64,000 nt of DNA. Source: Pseudomonas fluorescens (GTDB lineage Bacteria > Pseudomonadota > Gammaproteobacteria > Pseudomonadales > Pseudomonadaceae). How positions within the stretch are numbered: position 1 is the stretch's first letter; each line of letters begins with the position of its first letter. The stretch is from the NCBI RefSeq assembly GCF_902497995.1, contig NZ_CABVII010000020.1, forward strand, positions 81,651 to 145,650. The letters are read 5' to 3'. A program made the position numbers and the translations under genes. Below the pieces are notes generated by a model. The model had not been told where the DNA came from and ran no database searches. It saw nothing but the letters and a program-made list of their open reading frames with translations. Below are positions 22,570 to 31,134 of this stretch, in pieces.

Positions 22570-23642
22570 GGCAATTCCCTCTTGTGGTGTTGGCGACGCC
22601 AGGCGCGCAGCGACGTGAACAGCAAATACGCCACCAGTGCCGGCAGGATGAAAAACAGCATCAGGTGTTCAAGCTTGCCGGCCAGCGGCATACCGGTGGT
22701 GAATGACACCACATGCAGGCCGTAAGCCAGGTACAGACCCAGAAACAGCAAGCCTTCGAGCCGGGTCATCCGGTAGCCGGAATAGAACACCGGCAGGCAC
22801 AGCGCTGCGACGCCGAGCATGACCGGCAAATCGAAGTCCAGGGCATTGGGCGACACCGACAGCGGCGATGGCGCGATCAGCGCGGTAAAGCCGAGCACGC
22901 CCAGAAGATTGAACAGGTTGCTGCCGACCACGTTGCCCACGGCGATCTCCCGTTCTCCGCGCAACGCCGCGATCAACGAGGTGGCCAGTTCTGGCAATGA
23001 GGTGCCCACGGCAACGATGGTCAGGCCGATGATCCGCTCCGACAATCCCAGGTCAGTGGCGACCGACACCGCCGCGCCCAACAGCAAGTGGCCGGCGTAC
23101 ACCAGCATCGCCAGTCCGGCGCCAATCATCAGCAGGCTGCTGAGCCACGGCGCTTGTGGCGCTTCGTGGCTGGTCGATTGTGGACGCGTCGAGTGCCGCG
23201 ACTGGCGCAGCAGCAAGCCCAGGCACACTAACAGCGCCGCGAGCAGCAGCACGCCGTCAGCCCGGGTCAGTTCTTCGTTCCATGCCAATATGAACACCAG
23301 CAGGCTGGCGCCGATCATCAGCGCAATATCCACGTGCACCAGTTGCCGCGAAACCCGCAGCGGGATAATCAGCGCCGAGAGTCCGAGGGTGACGAGGATG
23401 TTGAAAATGCTGCTGCCGATCACGCTGCCGACGGCGATGTCGGCGTTTTGCGCCAGGGTCGCTTGCAGGCTGACCGCCATCTGCGGCGCGCTGCTGCCGA
23501 GGGCGACGATGGTCAGGCCGATGATCAACGGTCGAACATGCAGCCGCGCGGCCAGGCGCACGGCGGCGCGCACCATCAGTTCGGCGCCGGCGATCAGCAA
23601 CAACAGGCCGCTGAGCAGTTCGATCACGCTGAGCAGGGGCAA
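22566..23642 (-). CDS. CaCA-family cation antiporter (YrbG-like) with an altered first alpha repeat
   Basis: Membrane protein of 358 residues with ten to eleven helices and the duplicated alpha repeats of Ca2+/Na+ exchangers. The second repeat is canonical (VAVGTSLPELATSLIAAL, E218), while the first reads VALGSSAPQMAVSLQATL, with Q54 where the family has the ion-binding glutamate. The repeats are followed by GSSIFNILVTLG and GSNLFNLLGVLG. Translation starts at TTG (23642), as no ATG fits. It would exchange cations across the inner membrane; the Q54 change makes the ion uncertain. It overlaps the decarboxylase-family gene by four bases. Confidence 0.85.
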   Translation of the reverse strand: MPLLSVIELLSGLLLLIAGAELMVRAAVRLAARLHVRPLIIGLTIVALGSSAPQMAVSLQATLAQNADIAVGSVIGSSIFNILVTLGLSALIIPLRVSRQLVHVDIALMIGASLLVFILAWNEELTRADGVLLLAALLVCLGLLLRQSRHSTRPQSTSHEAPQAPWLSSLLMIGAGLAMLVYAGHLLLGAAVSVATDLGLSERIIGLTIVAVGTSLPELATSLIAALRGEREIAVGNVVGSNLFNLLGVLGFTALIAPSPLSVSPNALDFDLPVMLGVAALCLPVFYSGYRMTRLEGLLFLGLYLAYGLHVVSFTTGMPLAGKLEHLMLFFILPALVAYLLFTSLRAWRRQHHKRELP

Positions 23643-23677
23643 ATCGGCAAGTCCGAAGATGGTCGAGGCTCCGTCGG

Positions 23678-24049
23678 TCAGTCGAGGGCTTGCACGCGAA
23701 CCCGTGCGGTGCCGCTCCTGAGCATACCCAGTCGTTCGGCGGCCTCGTGTGAAATATCGATCAAACGCCCACGGGTATGTGGCCCGCGATCGTTGATTCG
23801 CACCACACAGGACTTGTCGTTATTCAGATTGGTGACCTTCACCCGTGTGCCAAAGGGTAGCTGACGGTGGGCGGCGGTCAGGGCATTTTTGTTGAAGCGC
23901 TCGCCACTGGCGGTGCGTTTGCCTTGGTGTTTGGCGCCGTAATAGGAGGCGGTGCCGGTCTTGTCGTAGCCGTGTGGATCGATGATGTCGTTGCTGGAAC
24001 AACCGGCCAGCAGGGAGAGCAGGGCGCAGGCGTTGAGTAGACGCTTCAT
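23678..24049 (-). CDS. Short RlpA-like double-psi beta-barrel lipoprotein
   Basis: Predicted lipoprotein of 123 residues: the signal MKRLLNACALLSLLAGC ends in a LAGC lipobox with Cys17. The rest is a single RlpA-type barrel with the characteristic GTASYYGAKHQGKRTASGER, LPFGTRVKVTNL, VRINDRGPHTRGRLIDIS and AAERLG. It has no SPOR domain, so it is much shorter than the septal lytic transglycosylase RlpA, and may lack septal targeting. Full RlpA cleaves peptidoglycan lacking stem peptides; whether this short form is active is open. It lies upstream of the antiporter gene on the same strand with a 35-base gap. Confidence 0.88.
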   Translation of the reverse strand: MKRLLNACALLSLLAGCSSNDIIDPHGYDKTGTASYYGAKHQGKRTASGERFNKNALTAAHRQLPFGTRVKVTNLNNDKSCVVRINDRGPHTRGRLIDISHEAAERLGMLRSGTARVRVQALD

Positions 24050-24070
24050 TCAATGGTTTCCCAAAACAAA

Positions 24071-24160
24071 TGTGGGAGCGGGCTTGCTCGCGAAGAGGCC
24101 ATCACATTCAACATCAATGTTGAATGTCACACCGCTTTCGCGAGCAAGCCCGCTCCCACA
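24071..24160. repeat. REPIN 7: inverted REP pair, GCTCGCGAA subtype
   Basis: TGTGGGAGCGGGCTTGCTCG at 24071 and its complement ending at 24160. The centre contains an imperfect palindrome (ACATTCAACATC / TTGAATGT). It lies between gatB and the RlpA-like gene. Confidence 0.9.
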
Positions 24161-24198
24161 GGGATTTGAGCCAGTTTTGAATGCTGGCTCCATGCTCA

Positions 24199-25644
24199 TC
24201 AGCCCTCGAGCTTGCTTTTCAGCAGTTCGTTGACCTGTTGCGGGTTGGCCTTGCCCTTGGACGCTTTCATGGCCTGGCCGACGAAGAAGCCGAACATCTT
24301 GCCGCGTTTGGCTTCGTCTGCCGCGCGGTATTGCTCGACCTGTTCGGCATTGGCCGCGAGCATCTCGTCCAGCACTGCAGAGATGGCGCCGCTGTCGGTC
24401 ACTTGCTTCAGGCCGCGCTTGTCGATGATCTCGTCCGCGCTGCCTTCGCCGTTGGCCATGGCTTCAAACACCACTTTGGCAATCTTGCCGGAGATGGTGT
24501 TGTCCTTGATGCGCAGCAGCATGCCGCCCAGTTGCTCGGCCGAGACCGGCGACTGGTCGATGTCCAGGCCCTGTTTGTTCAACAGGCTGCCCAGCTCGAC
24601 CATCACCCAGTTGGCCGCCAGCTTGGCGTCGCCGCTGATGCCCACGACTTTCTCGAAGTAATCGGCTTGCTCGCGGCTGGTGGCCAGGACGCTGGCGTCG
24701 TAGACCGACAGGCCGAACTGCGCCTGGAAGCGCTCGCGTTTCTGCGGCGGCAATTCCGGCAGGGTGGCGCGCACGTCGTCGAGGAACGAGTTTTCGATGA
24801 CCACGGGCAGCAGGTCCGGATCGGGGAAGTAACGGTAGTCGTTGGCTTCCTCTTTGCTGCGCATCGGACGGGTTTCGTCCTTGTTCGGATCGTACAGGCG
24901 GGTCTGCTGGATCACCCTGCCGCCGTCTTCGATCAGCTCGATCTGACGCTGCACTTCGGTGTTGATCGCCTTCTCGATGAAGCGGAACGAGTTGACGTTC
25001 TTGATCTCGCAACGGGTGCCGAATTCAATCTGGCCTTTCGGCCGAATCGACACGTTGCAGTCGCAACGCAGCGAGCCTTCGGCCATGTTGCCGTCGCAAA
25101 TGCCCAGGTAACGCACCAGTGCGTGGACAGCCTTGACGTAAGCCACGGCTTCCTTGGCGCTGCGCATGTCCGGCTCGGACACGATTTCCAGCAGCGGCGT
25201 GCCGGCGCGGTTCAGGTCGATGCCGGTGGCGCCGCTGAACTCTTCGTGCAGGCTCTTGCCGGCGTCTTCTTCCAGGTGCGCGCGGGTGATGCCGACGCGC
25301 TTGACCGTGCCGTCTTCGAGGGCGATGTCCAGGTGGCCCTTGCCAACGATCGGCAACTCCATCTGGCTGATCTGGTAGCCCTTGGGCAGGTCCGGGTAGA
25401 AATAGTTTTTGCGGGCGAACACGTTGTGCTGGCCGATCTCGGCATCGATTGCCAAGCCGAACATCACCGCCATGCGCACCGCTTCCTGGTTCAGCACCGG
25501 CAGTACGCCGGGCATGCCCAGGTCGACCAGGCTGGCCTGGGTATTCGGCTCGGAACCGAAGGTGGTGGAACTACCGGAAAAGATTTTCGACCGGGTGGTG
25601 AGCTGGGTGTGAATCTCCAGCCCGATCACGACTTCCCATTGCAT
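24199..25644 (-). CDS. gatB: Aspartyl/glutamyl-tRNA(Asn/Gln) amidotransferase subunit B
   Basis: Subunit B of the GatCAB amidotransferase, 481 residues, which recognises misacylated Glu-tRNA(Gln) or Asp-tRNA(Asn) and phosphorylates the side chain before amidation. The start MQWEVVIGLEIHTQL at 25644 is exactly the family N-terminus and follows GAGGAGAAACAC; the frame is open far upstream into gatA but without homology. The cradle domain shows GLEIHTQL, YFYPDLPKGYQISQ and RCDCNVSIRPKGQ with zinc-type cysteines, and the C-terminal YqeY-like tail ends GKANPQQVNELLKSKL. gatA is 10 bases upstream. Confidence 0.97.
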   Translation of the reverse strand: MQWEVVIGLEIHTQLTTRSKIFSGSSTTFGSEPNTQASLVDLGMPGVLPVLNQEAVRMAVMFGLAIDAEIGQHNVFARKNYFYPDLPKGYQISQMELPIVGKGHLDIALEDGTVKRVGITRAHLEEDAGKSLHEEFSGATGIDLNRAGTPLLEIVSEPDMRSAKEAVAYVKAVHALVRYLGICDGNMAEGSLRCDCNVSIRPKGQIEFGTRCEIKNVNSFRFIEKAINTEVQRQIELIEDGGRVIQQTRLYDPNKDETRPMRSKEEANDYRYFPDPDLLPVVIENSFLDDVRATLPELPPQKRERFQAQFGLSVYDASVLATSREQADYFEKVVGISGDAKLAANWVMVELGSLLNKQGLDIDQSPVSAEQLGGMLLRIKDNTISGKIAKVVFEAMANGEGSADEIIDKRGLKQVTDSGAISAVLDEMLAANAEQVEQYRAADEAKRGKMFGFFVGQAMKASKGKANPQQVNELLKSKLEG

Positions 25645-25654
25645 GTGTTTCTCC

Positions 25655-27106
25655 TCAGAAGCCGGTTGGGGTGCGGGTGTGCCAGTCAGTGTTGAGCTGA
25701 TACTGGTGCGCAACGTTGAGCAAGCGGCCTTCCTGGAAATACGGGGCGAGCAGTTGCACGCCGACCGGCAGCCCGTCGACGAAACCTGCGGGCATGGACA
25801 AGCCCGGCAGACCGGCGAGGTTGGCGGTGATGGTGTAGACGTCTTCCAGATAGGCAGCGACCGGGTCGCTGTTCTTGGCGCCGAGCTTCCAGGCCGGGTT
25901 CGGCGTGGTCGGGCCGAGGATGATGTCGACCTCATTGAAGGCGGCCATGAAGTCGTTCTTGATCAGGCGCCGAATCTTCTGCGCCTTCAGGTAGTAGGCG
26001 TCGTAGTAACCGGCCGACAGCGCGTAGGCACCGACCATGATCCGGCGCTGCACTTCCGGGCCGAAACCTTCGCCGCGGGAACGCTTGTACAGGTCGATCA
26101 GGTTTTTCGGGTCTTCGCAGCGGTAGCCGAAACGTACGCCGTCGAAACGCGACAGGTTGGAAGACGCTTCCGCCGGGGCGATCACGTAGTACGCAGGGAT
26201 CGCGTGCTGCATGTTCGGCAGGCTGATTTCCTTGACCACGGCACCGAGCTTTTTCAGCTCTTCGACGCTGGCCATGACCAGGTCGGCGATACGCGGGTCA
26301 AGACCGGCGCTGAAGTATTCCTTGGGTACGCCGATGCGCAGGCCTTGCAGCGAACCGTTGAGGCTGGCGCTGTAATCAGGCACGGGCTCGTCGATGCTGG
26401 TGGAGTCCTGCGGGTCGAAACCGGCCATGCCTTGCAGCAGGATCGCGCAGTCTTCGGCAGTGCGAGCCAGCGGGCCACCCTGATCCAGGCTGGAGGCGTA
26501 GGCGATCATGCCCCAGCGCGAAACGCGACCGTACGTCGGTTTCAGGCCGGTGAGGTTGGTCAGTGCCGCGGGCTGGCGGATCGAGCCGCCCGTGTCGGTG
26601 CCGGTGGCCGCAGGCAGCAGGCGCGCGGCGACCGCAGCAGCGGAACCGCCGGACGAACCACCTGGCACGTGCTCCAGGTTCCACGGGTTTTTCACCGCAC
26701 CGTAGTAGCTCGACTCGTTGGCCGAGCCCATGGCGAATTCGTCCATGTTGGTCTTGCCCAGGGTCACGGCTCCGGCAGCGGCCAGTTTGGCAACCACGGT
26801 GGCGTCGTAGGGCGCCTTGAAGTTGTCGAGCATCTTCGAGCCGCAGCTGGTGCGGATGCCCTGGGTGCAGAACAGGTCTTTATGGGCGATCGGCGCGCCG
26901 AGCAGGGCACCGTTCTCGCCATTGGCCCGGCGGGCGTCAGCGGCTTTGGCCTGCTGGAGCGCCAGGTCTTCGGTGAGGCTGATGAAGCTGTTGAGCTGAG
27001 GATCGAGCTGGGCGATGCGCGCCAGCAGGACTTTGGTCAGCTCTTCGGAGGAAAACTTTTTATCGGCGAGACCGCGGGCGATCTCGGCCAGAGTCAATTG
27101 ATGCAT
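25655..27106 (-). CDS. gatA: Aspartyl/glutamyl-tRNA(Asn/Gln) amidotransferase subunit A
   Basis: Glutaminase subunit of GatCAB, an amidase-signature enzyme of 483 residues. The Ser-cisSer-Lys triad is visible: lysine in GAPIAHKDLFCTQG, and the two serines in PGGSSGGSAAAVAARLLPAA followed by GTDTGGSIRQPAALTN. It releases ammonia from glutamine and channels it to GatB. The start MHQLTLAEIARGL matches the family. It lies between gatC (16 bases upstream) and gatB, forming a compact minus-strand operon. Confidence 0.97.
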   Translation of the reverse strand: MHQLTLAEIARGLADKKFSSEELTKVLLARIAQLDPQLNSFISLTEDLALQQAKAADARRANGENGALLGAPIAHKDLFCTQGIRTSCGSKMLDNFKAPYDATVVAKLAAAGAVTLGKTNMDEFAMGSANESSYYGAVKNPWNLEHVPGGSSGGSAAAVAARLLPAATGTDTGGSIRQPAALTNLTGLKPTYGRVSRWGMIAYASSLDQGGPLARTAEDCAILLQGMAGFDPQDSTSIDEPVPDYSASLNGSLQGLRIGVPKEYFSAGLDPRIADLVMASVEELKKLGAVVKEISLPNMQHAIPAYYVIAPAEASSNLSRFDGVRFGYRCEDPKNLIDLYKRSRGEGFGPEVQRRIMVGAYALSAGYYDAYYLKAQKIRRLIKNDFMAAFNEVDIILGPTTPNPAWKLGAKNSDPVAAYLEDVYTITANLAGLPGLSMPAGFVDGLPVGVQLLAPYFQEGRLLNVAHQYQLNTDWHTRTPTGF

Positions 27107-27122
27107 TGCAGGCTCTTTCCCT

Positions 27123-27410
27123 TTAGTCGATGACTTTCGGAACCAGGTACAGGCCGTTTTCGACCGCTGGTGCGATGGACTGATAGGCTTCGCGATGATC
27201 GGTCTCGGTCACGACATCTGCACGCAGGCGCTGGCTGGCTTCCAGTGGATGGGCGAGCGGCTCGATACCGTCGGTATCGACCGCCTGCATTTCGTCGACC
27301 AGCCCGAGAATGCTGTTCAGGGCCGAAGTAATGTGTGGAAGATCGGCATCATTGAGGCCAAGGCAGGCCAGATGAGCGATTTTTTCCACGTCGGAGCGTT
27401 CAAGCGCCAT
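27123..27410 (-). CDS. gatC: Aspartyl/glutamyl-tRNA(Asn/Gln) amidotransferase subunit C
   Basis: Small stabilising subunit of GatCAB, 95 residues. The family pattern VEKIAHLACLGLNDADLPHI is followed by SILGLVDEMQAVDTDGIEPL, then HPLEASQRLRADVVTE and an ending YLVPKVID. It wraps around GatA and contacts GatB. As the first gene of gatCAB it probably carries the promoter of the operon in the 211-base gap to the divergent mreB gene. Confidence 0.96.
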   Translation of the reverse strand: MALERSDVEKIAHLACLGLNDADLPHITSALNSILGLVDEMQAVDTDGIEPLAHPLEASQRLRADVVTETDHREAYQSIAPAVENGLYLVPKVID

Positions 27411-27621
27411 GGGAATCTCCAGTGGAAAACAGAACGGACGGCGTCCGTGTGTTAGATTGGTCGGAACACTACCGCATTTCTACGGTCATATGGCCGCGAT
27501 TGTGGGGTTTGGTGCACAGAAAAGCGGCCAATTTAACATATTGGCGCCTTGCCCAAAATCCCTGTCGTTGTTAGAGTTTGCCGCACTTTTTTACCCACGC
27601 GTTGCCTAGGGTCCTTTCCCC

Positions 27622-28659
27622 ATGTTCAAGAAACTGCGTGGCATGTTTTCCAGCGATCTCTCCATTGACCTGGGCACTGCCAACACCCTTATTTACGTGC
27701 GCGAGCGCGGTATCGTCCTGAATGAGCCATCGGTTGTGGCCATTCGGACGCACGGTAACCAGAAAAGTGTTGTTGCTGTCGGCACCGAAGCCAAGCGCAT
27801 GCTGGGCCGTACACCGGGCAACATTGCTGCCATTCGTCCGATGAAGGATGGCGTGATCGCCGACTTCAGCGTTTGCGAAAAGATGCTTCAGTATTTTATC
27901 AACAAGGTTCACGAAAACAGCTTCCTGCAGCCTAGCCCTCGCGTGTTGATCTGCGTCCCGTGCAAATCCACCCAGGTTGAGCGTCGTGCCATCCGTGAAT
28001 CGGCCCTCGGTGCCGGTGCCCGTGAAGTATTCCTGATCGAAGAGCCGATGGCGGCTGCGATCGGTGCCGGTCTGCCGGTTGAAGAAGCTCGCGGCTCGAT
28101 GGTTGTCGATATCGGTGGCGGTACCACTGAAATCGCCCTGATCTCCCTGAACGGTGTGGTTTATGCCGAATCCGTACGGGTTGGCGGCGACCGCTTCGAC
28201 GAAGCGATCATCACCTACGTGCGTCGCAACTACGGCAGCCTGATCGGCGAGTCCACCGCCGAGCGCATCAAGCAGGAAATCGGTACCGCCTACCCGGGCG
28301 GCGAAGTTCGCGAAGTCGACGTTCGCGGCCGTAACCTGGCCGAAGGCGTTCCACGCGCATTCACCCTGAACTCCAATGAAGTGCTGGAAGCTCTGCAAGA
28401 GTCCCTGGCTACCATCGTTCAGGCGGTGAAAAGTGCGCTGGAACAATCGCCGCCGGAACTGGCGTCCGATATCGCCGAGCGTGGCCTGGTGCTGACCGGT
28501 GGTGGCGCCTTGCTGCGCGACCTCGACAAGTTGCTGGCCCAGGAAACCGGCCTGCCGGTGATCGTTGCCGAAGACCCGCTGACCTGCGTCGCTCGCGGTG
28601 GTGGCCGTGCCTTGGAAATGATGGATAAACACACCATGGACCTGCTTTCCAGCGAGTGA
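27622..28659 (+). CDS. mreB: Rod-shape-determining actin homologue MreB
   Basis: Bacterial actin of 345 residues that forms membrane-bound filaments guiding the elongation cell-wall machinery. The N-terminal MFKKLRGMF is the amphipathic membrane anchor. Nucleotide-binding segments are present: phosphate 1 IDLGTANTLIYV, phosphate 2 MVVDIGGGTTEIALI and the adenosine motif GLVLTGGGALLRDLD. It heads mreBCD; the gap to mreC is 137 bases and contains a strong hairpin. Divergent from gatC. Confidence 0.98.
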   Translation: MFKKLRGMFSSDLSIDLGTANTLIYVRERGIVLNEPSVVAIRTHGNQKSVVAVGTEAKRMLGRTPGNIAAIRPMKDGVIADFSVCEKMLQYFINKVHENSFLQPSPRVLICVPCKSTQVERRAIRESALGAGAREVFLIEEPMAAAIGAGLPVEEARGSMVVDIGGGTTEIALISLNGVVYAESVRVGGDRFDEAIITYVRRNYGSLIGESTAERIKQEIGTAYPGGEVREVDVRGRNLAEGVPRAFTLNSNEVLEALQESLATIVQAVKSALEQSPPELASDIAERGLVLTGGGALLRDLDKLLAQETGLPVIVAEDPLTCVARGGGRALEMMDKHTMDLLSSE

Positions 28660-28690
28660 TATCGCCGGTTGCATCTATGCTGTTGGCGCG

Positions 28691-28716
28691 CAGGCAGCAC
28701 TTTGCAGTGCTGCCTG
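28691..28716 (+). other. Stem-loop between mreB and mreC
   Basis: Perfect 11-base arms CAGGCAGCACT (28691-28701) and AGTGCTGCCTG (28706-28716), loop TTGC, 31 bases after the mreB stop. No run of T follows, so it is likelier a message-processing or stability element that sets MreB above MreC/MreD than a terminator. Confidence 0.5.
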
Positions 28717-28796
28717 TTGCGTTTATCTTCTGTCAGTCTGCATCCAGGCCGGTCTGCCTATGAATAACGAGAACATTTGCCTGGGAGGAGCGGCTT

Positions 28797-29930
28797 ATTA
28801 AACCGCTTTTCACCAAAGGGCCTTCACTGGGCGTGCGCTTGTTGGTGCTGGTCGTGCTATCGGTCGCGCTGATGGTGTTCGATGCCCGCTTCACACTGCT
28901 CAAGCCGGTGCGTAGCCAAATGTCGCTGGTGCTGATGCAGTCTTACTGGATCACCGACTTGCCGCAGCGGCTATGGCAAGGTGTGTCCAGCCAGTTTGGC
29001 AGCCGTACCGAACTCGTCGCGGAAAACGAAAAACTCAAGACCGAAAACCTGCTGTTGCAGGGGCGCATGCAAAAGCTTGCGGCCCTGACCGAGCAGAACG
29101 TGCGGCTGCGCGAGTTGCTCAACTCCTCGGCACTGGTCAACGAGAAGGTCGAAGTGGCCGAGCTGATCGGCATGGACCCCAACCCTTTCACCCATCGCAT
29201 CATCATCAATAAAGGTGAGCGCGACGGTGTAGTGCTCGGCCAGCCGGTGCTCGATGCCCGCGGCCTGATGGGCCAGGTGGTCGAGCTGATGCCGTACACC
29301 TCCCGCGTGCTGCTGCTGACCGATACCACCCACAGCATTCCGGTGCAGGTGAACCGTAACGGCCTGCGGGCGATTGCCAGCGGCACCGGCAACCCGGAAC
29401 GCCTGGAACTGCGTCACGTGGCAGACACGGCCGACATCAAGGAAGGCGATCTGCTGGTCAGCTCCGGTCTCGGTCAGCGGTTCCCCGCGGGTTACCCGGT
29501 GGCCACGGTCAGGGAAGTGATCCACGATTCAGGCCAGCCGTTCGCCATTGTTCGCGCCGTACCGACCGCCGCCTTGAACCGCAGCCGTTATCTGTTGCTG
29601 GTATTCAGTGACAGCCGCACAGCCGAAGAGCGCGCCAACGATGCCGCCCAGGCCCAGGAAGCGCTGGATCAGCACGGCGGTGGACCGATCATTCCCGCGA
29701 CCGTGCCCAGGCCTGCAGCCGTTATCCCGGCTGCCGTCGCTGCTCCAGCCGCTCCGGTTGCTCCGGTGATCGCGCCTGCGGCCGCGACCACCCCGGCCAA
29801 ACCTGTCGCAGCCAAGCCTGTTGCAGCCAAACCTGCCGCCACCAAGCCGCCCGCCAAACCACCGACGGCTCAACCCGCTGCCGCCAAACCGCCTGTCTCC
29901 GCGCCGGCCACCCCTGGGGGAAGAGAATAA
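28797..29930 (+). CDS. mreC: Cell-shape protein MreC, apparently starting at ATT
   Basis: Inner-membrane partner of MreB in the elongasome, 377 residues if begun at 28797. The sequence IKPLFTKGPSLGVRLLVLVV leads into one membrane helix (about 13-32), then a coiled coil (residues 70-110, VAENEKLKTENLLLQGRMQK) and the beta-rich MreC domain (GMDPNPFTHRIIINKGERDG, VSSGLGQRFPAGYPVA). Ribosome site GGGAGGAG (28783-28790) fits an ATT at 28797; the only standard start is GTG at 28833, which has no site and loses the conserved N-terminal twelve residues. An in-frame stop lies at 28761. The last 85 residues are an Ala/Pro/Lys-rich tail with AAKP repeats, probably disordered. Confidence 0.9.
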   Translation: MKPLFTKGPSLGVRLLVLVVLSVALMVFDARFTLLKPVRSQMSLVLMQSYWITDLPQRLWQGVSSQFGSRTELVAENEKLKTENLLLQGRMQKLAALTEQNVRLRELLNSSALVNEKVEVAELIGMDPNPFTHRIIINKGERDGVVLGQPVLDARGLMGQVVELMPYTSRVLLLTDTTHSIPVQVNRNGLRAIASGTGNPERLELRHVADTADIKEGDLLVSSGLGQRFPAGYPVATVREVIHDSGQPFAIVRAVPTAALNRSRYLLLVFSDSRTAEERANDAAQAQEALDQHGGGPIIPATVPRPAAVIPAAVAAPAAPVAPVIAPAAATTPAKPVAAKPVAAKPAATKPPAKPPTAQPAAAKPPVSAPATPGGRE

Positions 29931-30421
29931 TGGTCGGTACTACCGCCTCCCGAAACGGCTGGATAGTCTGGCTGACGTTTGCCATCGGCCTGCTGCTCAG
30001 CGTTTCGCCGTTGCCGCAATTCATGGAAATCCTGCGCCCCCTGTGGCTCGCCTTGCTGCTGGCGTTCTGGGCGTTGGCATTGCCGCAGAAAGTCGGCATG
30101 GTGACCGCGTGGTGCCTGGGCCTGGCCGAAGATGTGCTCTATGGCACGCTGCTGGGCCAGAATGCGTTGATCCTGACGCTCATCACCTACCTGGTGCTGG
30201 CGCTGCAACAACGCTTGCGGATGTTCCCGATGTGGCAGCAGAGCCTGGTGATCCTGGTGATCTTCGGCCTCGCCCAGTTGGTTCAACTATGGCTCAGCGC
30301 CCTGACCGGCAATCGTCAGCCAACGCTGGCGCTGGTCTTGCCGGCACTGGTCAGTGCGTTGCTCTGGCCTTGGGTCAGCTACGGTTTGCGCGGGTTGCGT
30401 CAACGCTACAGAATCAATTGA
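29930..30421 (+). CDS. mreD: Rod-shape-determining protein MreD
   Basis: Small integral membrane protein of 163 residues with five or six helices, completing MreBCD. Landmarks are GWIVWLTFAIGLLLSVSPLP, the WCLGLAEDVLYGTLLGQNAL segment typical of MreD, and LVLALQQRLRMFPMWQQSLVIL. The ATG overlaps the last base of the mreC stop (TAATG), so translation is coupled. It is followed by maf after 59 bases. Function is structural: it links MreC with RodA/PBP2 complexes. Confidence 0.95.
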   Translation: MVGTTASRNGWIVWLTFAIGLLLSVSPLPQFMEILRPLWLALLLAFWALALPQKVGMVTAWCLGLAEDVLYGTLLGQNALILTLITYLVLALQQRLRMFPMWQQSLVILVIFGLAQLVQLWLSALTGNRQPTLALVLPALVSALLWPWVSYGLRGLRQRYRIN

Positions 30422-30480
30422 TTCGGTCAGGCATTTGCCGGTGCCCTGTGAGGCAGGGCACTAAACAGGGAGATGTCTTG

Positions 30481-31077
30481 ATGAAACAGCTGTACCTCGC
30501 CTCAGGCTCGCCGCGTCGGCGTGAACTGCTCACGCAGATTGGCGTGCCGTTCTCCGTCATCAGTGCGGACATCGATGAAACCCCTTTGAATCTCGAATCG
30601 CCATCGGCCTATGTCGAACGCCTCGCGCGTGGCAAGGCCGAAGCCGGGCGGCGGCTGGTCGTGTCCGATGCGGATTTCTGTGTGCTGGGCGCCGATACCG
30701 CCGTGGTGCTCGATGGGAAAATTCTCGGCAAACCAGTGGACGAAGCCGACGCGTGCGCCATGCTTATGATGCTGGCAGGCCAGGACCATGAAGTGCTGAC
30801 CGCCATCGCCGTGCTTGACGGTGAGCGTTGTGAGTCACGGGTTGTGCGCAGTCTGGTGCGTTTTCGCCCCATCGATCGCGAAGAAGCGGCGGCCTACTGG
30901 GCCAGCGGCGAACCGCGAGACAAGGCTGGCGGCTACGGCATTCAAGGGCTGGGCGCGGTGTTTGTCGCCCAGCTGAATGGAAGCTATTCGGCGGTGGTCG
31001 GATTGCCGCTGTGCGAAACCTCGGAGCTGCTCGGCCATTTCGGCATACCCTGTTGGCAAACCCTTAACGCGCGCTGA
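30481..31077 (+). CDS. maf: Maf-family nucleotide pyrophosphatase (YhdE-type)
   Basis: Cytoplasmic house-cleaning phosphatase of 198 residues. It begins MKQLYLASGSPRRRELLTQI with the SxSPRR phosphate-binding motif, and continues with GADTAVVLDGKILGKP, the RSLVRFRPI strand and GGYGIQGLGAVFVAQLNGSY. Members of this subfamily next to mreBCD hydrolyse dTTP and UTP or modified pyrimidine nucleotides. ATG at 30481 follows AGGGAGATGTCTTG; the longer open frame upstream belongs to mreC/mreD in another phase. The gene is conserved between mreD and rng. Confidence 0.95.
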   Translation: MKQLYLASGSPRRRELLTQIGVPFSVISADIDETPLNLESPSAYVERLARGKAEAGRRLVVSDADFCVLGADTAVVLDGKILGKPVDEADACAMLMMLAGQDHEVLTAIAVLDGERCESRVVRSLVRFRPIDREEAAAYWASGEPRDKAGGYGIQGLGAVFVAQLNGSYSAVVGLPLCETSELLGHFGIPCWQTLNAR

Positions 31078-31134
31078 GCGTCGTACTGACAAGATGCGGC
31101 CATTATCGTGAACATGCCTGAACGAGACCCTGCC

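Noticed and set aside
29821..30480. N-terminal extension of maf overlapping mreC and mreD
   Set aside because: That part of the frame is out of phase shadow of mreC/mreD; maf homology begins exactly at the ATG at 30481 behind a ribosome site.
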